Assembly (NCBI GenBank): GCA_036381335.1
Contig: DASVCZ010000047.1
Location: forward strand, 1-10,316
DNA length: 10,316 nt
Direction of reading: 5' to 3'
DNA from: DASVCZ01 sp036381335
GTDB lineage: Bacteria; Patescibacteriota; Microgenomatia; UBA1400; PJMF01
The translations under genes were made by a program, and so were the position numbers. Shown here piece after piece: positions 1 through 3,884 of this stretch; position 1 is the first letter of the stretch, and each line of letters begins with the position of its first letter. Under the pieces are notes generated by a model. That model did no database searches, was not told where the DNA came from, and saw only the letters and a program-made list of their open reading frames with translations.

Positions 1-101
1 CCCTACTACTGCTATTACTAATTAATATATATAAAAGAATTAAGAAATATGGAGTATGATCAACACACTATAAAAAAGTAAAAAAAGCATTTTCCTTTAA
101 G
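1..101 (+). promoter_or_regulatory. A/T-rich leader upstream of dnaN, possible promoter
   Basis: Short A/T-rich stretch before dnaN. A TATAAA box at 69-74 could be a -10 element, giving a start of transcription around 81, but no convincing -35 is present. There is no clear Shine-Dalgarno sequence before the ATG. I looked for a DnaA box (TTATNCACA and its complement) and found none, so nothing here shows an origin, although dnaA or oriC may lie to the left of the window. Confidence 0.35.
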
Positions 102-1208
102 ATGACAATTTCCGTATTACAAGAAAATCTCCACGCCGCGTTACAAGCAGTATACAAAGCAGTTCCTAGTAACCCTCAGTTACCCATTCTGTCTTCGTTG
201 TGCCTTAACGTGACTGAGCAAGAAATGACGTTGTCTGCCACAGATCTCTATCTAGGCATCACCAGTGCTGTCCCCGTCAAGGCCAGTGAAGAGATCAAGA
301 AAACTGTGCCGGCTAAAGTCTTTTTTGACATTGTTCACTCCTTGCCCGCAGGCAAGTTGGAACTCGATTTAGATGAGTCTTCTTTGACTATTCACTCGGC
401 TAACTCTGATACCAAAATCGCGTTGGCTTCAGCTGATGAATACCCCGAGTTTCCTGAAATTCAAGGCCAGTCATTGACCTTTACTCGTCAACAGCTAGAG
501 CAGATTACTGAGTGGGTGGCATACAGCGCCTCGACTGATCAAGCTCGGTTAGTCTTGACTTCAGTTTCCTTCGCTCCTCGAGGGGAAACTCTAGAAATAG
601 TCGCTACCGACGGTTTCAGGTTGAGTCTTTACTCTTTAAAAACGGAACACTCCTTAACTGAACCTCTCCTCTTGGGGGCGAAAGCCATCATAGAAATTGT
701 CCGGATTGCTAAGCAACTCGATCAAGAACAGGTTGAAATTATGTACTCGGCAGCTGACAAGCAAGCGGTGGTTAAAATTGGTTCGACTCATATCTTTATC
801 CGCTTAATTGAAGGTGATTACCCGCCGTATGAAAAAATTATGCCGGCCACTGCCAGCATTACAGCTGCCTTTGAAGCCAGTGAGTTTGTCAGCCAAGTTA
901 AACGAGCTCTCGTTGTTGCCCGAGATGTGTCGAACATTGTTACCCTAGAGTTCACGCCCGAAGAAATGAAAATTCTGGCTCAATCAAGTGTCTCTGGCAC
1001 CTATCAAGGCACGATGCCAGTTATTTCTTTTACCGGTGAGCCGATTACAATTGCCTTTAATGCGAGTTATTTACTCGACTATATTTCGCATGTTAAGCCT
1101 CATAACGTTACCCTAGAAATGACCGAACCGCTGAAGCCGGCTGTCTTTAAAGATGCCGACAAGCCAGACCTCTCCTACCTCGTCATGCCGTTCCGGACGA
1201 ATTCATAG
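102..1208 (+). CDS. dnaN: DNA polymerase III subunit beta (sliding clamp)
   Basis: Encodes the ring-shaped beta clamp that encircles DNA and tethers the replicative polymerase and other repair and replication proteins. The 368 residues match the usual family length of about 365-380. The N-terminus aligns with the family start (ENLHAALQAVYKAVPSN followed by LPIL). The well-conserved ATDGFRL segment is at residues 168-174, and the protein ends in VMPFR at 361-365, the usual clamp C-terminal motif, with three extra residues. All three clamp domains therefore appear complete. The ATG at 102 is the only start that keeps the family N-terminus. No clear ribosome binding site precedes it. The neighbours downstream are the rpmH-rnpA-yidC cluster on the same strand, a placement near the replication origin. 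In Bacillus-type origins that cluster points away from dnaA-dnaN, so the order here is rearranged. dnaA is not in the window. Confidence 0.97.
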   Translation: MTISVLQENLHAALQAVYKAVPSNPQLPILSSLCLNVTEQEMTLSATDLYLGITSAVPVKASEEIKKTVPAKVFFDIVHSLPAGKLELDLDESSLTIHSANSDTKIALASADEYPEFPEIQGQSLTFTRQQLEQITEWVAYSASTDQARLVLTSVSFAPRGETLEIVATDGFRLSLYSLKTEHSLTEPLLLGAKAIIEIVRIAKQLDQEQVEIMYSAADKQAVVKIGSTHIFIRLIEGDYPPYEKIMPATASITAAFEASEFVSQVKRALVVARDVSNIVTLEFTPEEMKILAQSSVSGTYQGTMPVISFTGEPITIAFNASYLLDYISHVKPHNVTLEMTEPLKPAVFKDADKPDLSYLVMPFRTNS

Positions 1209-1224
1209 CTTCTGATAGCTTCTT
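1205..1224 (+). repeat. 10-base tandem duplication over the dnaN stop codon
   Basis: ATAGCTTCTG at 1205-1214 is followed directly by ATAGCTTCTT at 1215-1224, nine of ten bases identical. The dnaN stop codon TAG (1206-1208) lies in the first copy. This looks like a small slippage duplication. No function is visible and no terminator hairpin is formed. Confidence 0.6.
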
Positions 1225-1265
1225 AAAGATTCGTTTTCAAACTTTTAATTTCTATCCAGGTAAGG

Positions 1266-1271
1266 TAAAAT
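1266..1271 (+). promoter_or_regulatory. candidate -10 box for rpmH-rnpA operon
   Basis: TAAAAT lies 40 bases before the rpmH start, in a 103-base gap after dnaN. It sits in the 10-base string TAAAATACTC, which recurs in front of the bL25 gene. Only a poor -35 (TTTTAA at 1243-1248, spacing 17) is present. It would give a leader of about 34 bases carrying the rpmH ribosome binding site AAGGA at 1302-1306. Confidence 0.45.
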
Positions 1272-1311
1272 ACTCCTTCTTACTTAGTTAAAGGAAATAG
1301 TAAGGAACAGT

Positions 1312-1464
1312 ATGGCAAAACGAGTGTGGCAACCCAAAAAACACAAACGCATGAAAAAACATGGCTTCTTACACCGCTTAGCGACAGTGGCTGGTCGGGC
1401 CGTGCTGAAGCGCCGTCGAGCCAAAGGCCGCGCTCGCTTAAGTGTGGTGGCTTCGGGCAAGTAG
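1312..1464 (+). CDS. rpmH: 50S ribosomal protein bL34
   Basis: Small basic protein of the large ribosomal subunit, 50 residues, slightly longer than the usual 44-46. The start MAKRVWQPKKHKRMKKHGFL matches the bL34 pattern of KRTxQP, a basic run and HGF. The middle and end (RLAT, then GRAVLKRRRAKGRARLSV) match the family core, followed by six extra residues ending in ASGK. A good Shine-Dalgarno AAGGA (1302-1306) stands 5 bases before the ATG. rpmH followed by rnpA is one of the most conserved gene pairs in bacteria, and rnpA starts 11 bases after this stop, so the two are probably co-transcribed. The gene is short enough to be missed by automatic ORF length cut-offs. Identity is very secure from sequence and context. 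Confidence 0.97.
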   Translation: MAKRVWQPKKHKRMKKHGFLHRLATVAGRAVLKRRRAKGRARLSVVASGK

Positions 1465-1475
1465 TATACTGAATC

Positions 1476-1799
1476 ATGATTCCCACACCTTATCGGTTGA
1501 AATTACGCTCCGAACAAGAGTTTTTTGCGCAAGCGCAACGGTTTTCGACTCGTTTATTCGTTATCTATCATCGAAGGCCGACTAATGTCCCTCAAGTAGC
1601 GGTCATTATTCCCAAAAGAAAAATTGCTAAAACAGTGCATAGAAATAAACTCAAACGCCAGCTTTATTCGCTCCTCTATCAAATGAAAGATCAACTACCA
1701 ACTAAAGAAATCGTGGTCTATTACAAAGCGCCTTTTATGGCCAGTTACCAAGAACTAGCCGCCGATCTAGCCCAAAACCTGGGGAAAATTAAAACATAG
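1476..1799 (+). CDS. rnpA: ribonuclease P protein component
   Basis: Protein subunit of RNase P, which helps the catalytic RNA bind precursor tRNA and remove its 5' leader. At 107 residues it is near the usual 110-120. The N-terminus has the family pattern of a Pro/Tyr-Arg-Leu start followed by a basic stretch, and VAVIIPKRKIAKTVHRNKLKR at 41-61 corresponds to the signature strand, the RN pair (56-57) and the KR pair (60-61) of the family helix. The usual arginine three positions after KR is replaced by Tyr64. The C-terminal part is a normal helix (residues 89-103). It follows rpmH by 11 bases and lacks its own ribosome binding site, so it is probably translated from the rpmH message. The RNase P RNA gene is not in this window. 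Confidence 0.95.
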   Translation: MIPTPYRLKLRSEQEFFAQAQRFSTRLFVIYHRRPTNVPQVAVIIPKRKIAKTVHRNKLKRQLYSLLYQMKDQLPTKEIVVYYKAPFMASYQELAADLAQNLGKIKT

Positions 1800-1807
1800 A
1801 GTCTTAC

Positions 1808-1856
1808 ATTTAAAAATTAAAAATTTAATATTAAAAATTTAATATTAAAAATTAAC
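1808..1856 (+). repeat. tandem A/T heptamer array (AATTAAA-like) ending at yidD start
   Basis: Seven degenerate 7-base units run head to tail: ATTTAAA, AATTAAA, AATTTAA, TATTAAA, AATTTAA, TATTAAA and AATTAAC. The last base is directly before the yidD ATG at 1857. Seen as a higher-order repeat, the 14-base unit TTAAAAATTTAATA occurs twice exactly from 1817 and then partly. It fills almost the whole 57-base rnpA-yidD gap, so there is no Shine-Dalgarno sequence. Related units occur at 3794-3821 (inverted) and 3856-3883. Confidence 0.75.
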
Positions 1857-2045
1857 ATGTTTCTTATTCGTTTGTACCAAGCACTCGATGGCATCAAACA
1901 CCAGATTCTCTTTACGGTCTTTGGTTACTCTAGTGTCTGCAAGCATCGACCGACGTGCAGTCTGTACACGCTCCACGAAATGGAAACCAATGGTACAATC
2001 GTAGGGTTATGGCGCGGATTTTACCGCCTGCTTACTTGTTTTTAG
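1857..2045 (+). CDS. yidD: membrane protein insertion efficiency factor YidD (short form)
   Basis: YidD is a small membrane-associated protein that helps YidC insert proteins into the membrane. The 62 residues carry the family core CKHRPTCSLY from Cys28 (compare CRFxPTCSxY), the Gly and Trp-containing segment GLWRGFYRLLTC at 50-61, and the three conserved cysteines Cys28, Cys34 and Cys61. The N-terminal helix (residues 1-24) is amphipathic to hydrophobic. The protein stops one residue after Cys61, so the usual tail with PxxxGGxDPVP, about 15-20 residues, is missing. The other two reading frames after the stop contain no such motif, so a simple frameshift does not explain it. The gene sits between rnpA and yidC in the usual order. 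It has no ribosome binding site, and a heptamer repeat array runs up to its ATG. Confidence 0.9.
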   Translation: MFLIRLYQALDGIKHQILFTVFGYSSVCKHRPTCSLYTLHEMETNGTIVGLWRGFYRLLTCF

Positions 2046-2057
2046 AAAAACCTGTCT

Positions 2058-2849
2058 ATGAATTTTCTCGCTCCTCTAGCTCAAATTATTTTAAGTATCT
2101 TAGCTCAGCTCTACCAAGTGACTGGTGATTTGGGTATCGCCATCATTGCCTTCACTCTGGCTTTGCGGGCTTTACTGATACCTCTGACGCTCCCCTCTTT
2201 GCGCGCCCAACAAAAAATGAAGGAGCTGCAGCCAGAACTAAAAAAACTGAAGCAAAAGCATGCCGGTGATAAACAAAAACTCCAACAAGCTACCATGGAC
2301 ATGTACAAAAAATACAACGTTAATCCCCTGGCTGGTTGCTTACCGCAATTGATTCAAATTGGAATTTTGATTGTCTTATATCAAGCGATGCTTAAATTCC
2401 TGGGCCAAACTGAGGTCAACGGTATTAGTATTGACCCCACCTTTTTATGGCTTAACTTAACTCAACCAGACCCTACCTATGTCTTGCCCGTGGTAGCCGC
2501 AGTGTCTCAATTAATCATGTCCTTAATGATTGCTCCTGGAGCAGAAACCCCAGATATTGTGCCGAATAAAGCCACCAGTAAAAAGGTGAAAGCCAAGAAC
2601 GAAAAAGAAGAAGACATGGCGGAAATGGCGGCCAGTATGCAACAACAGATGTTGTTCTTAATGCCGGTGATGACGGGCTTTTTTGCCGCGCGTTTCCCGG
2701 CCGGCATTGCACTTTACTGGGTCATCACGACTTTCTTTAGCATCGCCCAACAATATTACATCTCTGGGTGGGGTGGTCTAATTACGTATTCACAACGTGC
2801 CTATCAATTTCTTGTTAATCTGCCTCAAAGTCGAAAGGAGCAAAAATGA
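2058..2849 (+). CDS. yidC: membrane protein insertase YidC/Oxa1/Alb3
   Basis: Inserts proteins into the cytoplasmic membrane, alone or with the Sec translocon. The 263 residues match the short Gram-positive/Oxa1 form without the large periplasmic domain of Gram-negative YidC. A hydrophobic segment at about 24-45 carries Arg37, at the position of the catalytic groove arginine. A long charged hairpin follows (49-88, rich in Lys, Gln and Glu). NPLAGCLPQLIQIGILIVLYQ (89-109) is the next family signature, then further membrane segments near 141-159, 198-211 and 214-231, the last with FPAGIALYWVITTFFSIAQQ. A Lys/Glu-rich insert at 162-188 lies before the last segments. There is no N-terminal lipoprotein signal. 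The gene follows yidD by 12 bases and overlaps khpB by 4, as expected of an operon, and it lacks a clear Shine-Dalgarno sequence. Confidence 0.96.
   Translation: MNFLAPLAQIILSILAQLYQVTGDLGIAIIAFTLALRALLIPLTLPSLRAQQKMKELQPELKKLKQKHAGDKQKLQQATMDMYKKYNVNPLAGCLPQLIQIGILIVLYQAMLKFLGQTEVNGISIDPTFLWLNLTQPDPTYVLPVVAAVSQLIMSLMIAPGAETPDIVPNKATSKKVKAKNEKEEDMAEMAASMQQQMLFLMPVMTGFFAARFPAGIALYWVITTFFSIAQQYYISGWGGLITYSQRAYQFLVNLPQSRKEQK
2834..2840 (+). promoter_or_regulatory. strong ribosome binding site for khpB
   Basis: AAAGGAG inside the end of yidC, 5 bases before the ATG at 2846. It fixes the start of khpB within the ATGA overlap and is one of only four clear Shine-Dalgarno sequences in the window. 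The others are before rpmH, bL25 and the SPFH gene. Confidence 0.8.
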
Positions 2850-3304
2850 CCGTTCACGATTACGTCATGCGTTTAACTCAACACTGTGGGTTGTTAGAAG
2901 ACCAAGTCAGCTTGGAAGTTGACGAAGGTGATGAAGTAGTTACTATTTCCCTGCACGTCCCGGAAGAGGATGTGGGGGTCTTTATTGGTCACCGAGGTGA
3001 AACCTTGGCTTCGATTCAACGCTTAGTGAGATTAGTTTTTCAAGAAGAGTATGGTGATCGGAAACTGGCGATTGATGTCAATAGTTATCGCCAGGAGCGC
3101 CAACAGTATTTAGAAGATTGGGCCCACCGAATTGTGGAAGAGGTGGTGGGCGGAGCTGGTGAGTACCGCTTCCCCTACTTGTCTTCCTATGAAAGATTCA
3201 TTGTCCACAGTGCTATTAGCAACTCAGACCAAGCCGACCAAGTGGAAAGCTTTTCTGAGGGCGAAGACCGCCAACGACGGCTGGTGGTGCGACTGAAGTC
3301 TTAA
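2846..3304 (+). CDS. khpB: RNA-binding protein KhpB (Jag/SpoIIIJ-associated), KH and R3H domains
   Basis: Single-stranded RNA-binding protein. In other bacteria KhpB acts with KhpA on small RNAs and cell shape, and its gene commonly sits beside yidC. The 152 residues contain a KH domain with the GHRG loop at 48-51 (family form GKRG) followed by ETLASIQRLV. They end in an R3H domain with SYERFIVH, where Arg117 and His121 form the R-xxx-H motif, and with SEGEDRQRRLVV near 137-148. The N-terminal Jag_N domain present in longer homologues such as the B. subtilis protein is absent, so this is a short KH-R3H form. The ATG overlaps the yidC stop as ATGA, and the strong AAAGGAG site supports this start. 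Translational coupling to YidC is likely. Confidence 0.94.
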   Translation: MTVHDYVMRLTQHCGLLEDQVSLEVDEGDEVVTISLHVPEEDVGVFIGHRGETLASIQRLVRLVFQEEYGDRKLAIDVNSYRQERQQYLEDWAHRIVEEVVGGAGEYRFPYLSSYERFIVHSAISNSDQADQVESFSEGEDRQRRLVVRLKS

Positions 3305-3331
3305 AATAGAAAAATAATCATTAAAATCACT

Positions 3332-3751
3332 ATGAAACTCACTATTTTCACCGACGGTGGCGCCCGCGGCAATCCTGGCCCGGCAGGGATTGGCGTAGTC
3401 GTCCTGGACGAGCTAGCGCACGTCGTTTTTGAACATTCAGCTTATCTAGGCAAAGCCACTAACAACGAAGCCGAGTATCGAGCCTTTCAAGCTTCTTTAG
3501 ACTGGCTCCTCTCCTCTACTCACTTGGATCAAGCCACGCATATTTCGTGGAAACTCGACTCAATGTTGGTGGTGGAACAACTGCAACGGCATTGGAAAAT
3601 AAAAGAACCGCATCTAAAACTTTTAGCCGACCAGATTTGGCAAAAACTTGACCAGTTGCAGATTCCCTACACCATTGGCCACGTGCCTCGAGCCGAAAAT
3701 AAAGATGCCGACGCCCTAGTCAATCAAGCGCTGGATGCGCATCGGCCTTAA
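3332..3751 (+). CDS. rnhA: ribonuclease HI
   Basis: Cleaves the RNA strand of RNA/DNA hybrids, for example R-loops and primer remnants. The 139 residues begin with TDGGARGNPGPAG, with catalytic Asp8. Glu46 in NNEAEY, Asp76 in KLDSM and Asp127 in ENKDADALVN complete the DEDD set. His117 in GHVPR aligns with His124 of the E. coli enzyme, ten residues before the last Asp in both. The basic protrusion of the E. coli enzyme is absent, as in archaeal and several Gram-positive single-domain forms. No N-terminal hybrid-binding domain is present. It starts 27 bases after khpB and may share that transcript. No Shine-Dalgarno sequence is seen. All key residues are intact, so it should be active. Confidence 0.95.
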   Translation: MKLTIFTDGGARGNPGPAGIGVVVLDELAHVVFEHSAYLGKATNNEAEYRAFQASLDWLLSSTHLDQATHISWKLDSMLVVEQLQRHWKIKEPHLKLLADQIWQKLDQLQIPYTIGHVPRAENKDADALVNQALDAHRP

Positions 3752-3778
3752 ATATTCCTCTCTCTCCCCAATCTAGGT

Positions 3779-3784
3779 TACAAT
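3779..3784 (+). promoter_or_regulatory. possible -10 box for the DUF4012 gene
   Basis: TACAAT in the context GGTTACAATGAG, 100 bases before the DUF4012 start and just after rnhA. No good -35 is visible. It would produce a leader of about 90 bases containing both heptamer arrays. Weakly supported. Confidence 0.3.
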
Positions 3785-3793
3785 GAGCAATAT

Positions 3794-3821
3794 TAATTTT
3801 TAGTTTCTAATCTCAAATTTT
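3794..3821 (+). repeat. degenerate heptamer array, TAATTTY orientation
   Basis: Four 7-base units in phase: TAATTTT, TAGTTTC, TAATCTC and AAATTTT. They are the reverse-complement type of the units at 3856-3883. Bases from 3794 to 3812 pair with the later array at 16 of 19 positions, so the two could fold into a long A/U-rich stem with the 14-base repeats in the loop. Confidence 0.55.
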
Positions 3822-3845
3822 TAAACTAGGATGTTTAAACCAGGA
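3820..3845 (+). repeat. 14-base imperfect direct repeat with a GTTTAAAC palindrome
   Basis: TTTAAACTAGGA (3820-3831) and TTTAAACCAGGA (3834-3845) differ at one of twelve bases and are offset by 14, twice the 7-base period of the flanking arrays. GTTTAAAC at 3833-3840 is a perfect 8-base palindrome. Could be an operator-like site or a degraded part of the same repeat spacer. Confidence 0.5.
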
Positions 3846-3855
3846 AATTCTTGGA

Positions 3856-3883
3856 AATTAAGAATTAAAAATTAAGAATTTAT
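3856..3883 (+). repeat. heptamer array (AATTAAR) ending one base before the DUF4012 start
   Basis: Four 7-base units in phase: AATTAAG, AATTAAA, AATTAAG and AATTTAT. One base separates the array from the ATG at 3885. An inverted pair AATTCTT (3846-3852) and AAGAATT (3860-3866) could form a 7-base stem with a 7-base loop at its left edge. It occupies the place where a ribosome binding site would be. Confidence 0.7.
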
Positions 3884-3884
3884 A

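Noticed and set aside
1..101. Replication origin upstream of dnaN
   Set aside because: The stretch is A/T rich, but no DnaA box could be found on either strand and dnaA itself is not in view.
1808..1856. Heptamer array as a CRISPR or VNTR-type coding repeat
   Set aside because: Units are 7 bases without unique spacers, and no cas genes are present.
2038..2057. Frameshift in yidD hiding the C-terminal tail
   Set aside because: Reading the other two frames gives no GGxDP motif before yidC, so a true short form is more likely.
3734..3743. Palindrome GATGCGCATC near the end of rnhA as a terminator
   Set aside because: It is inside the coding sequence, has no loop and is not followed by a T run.
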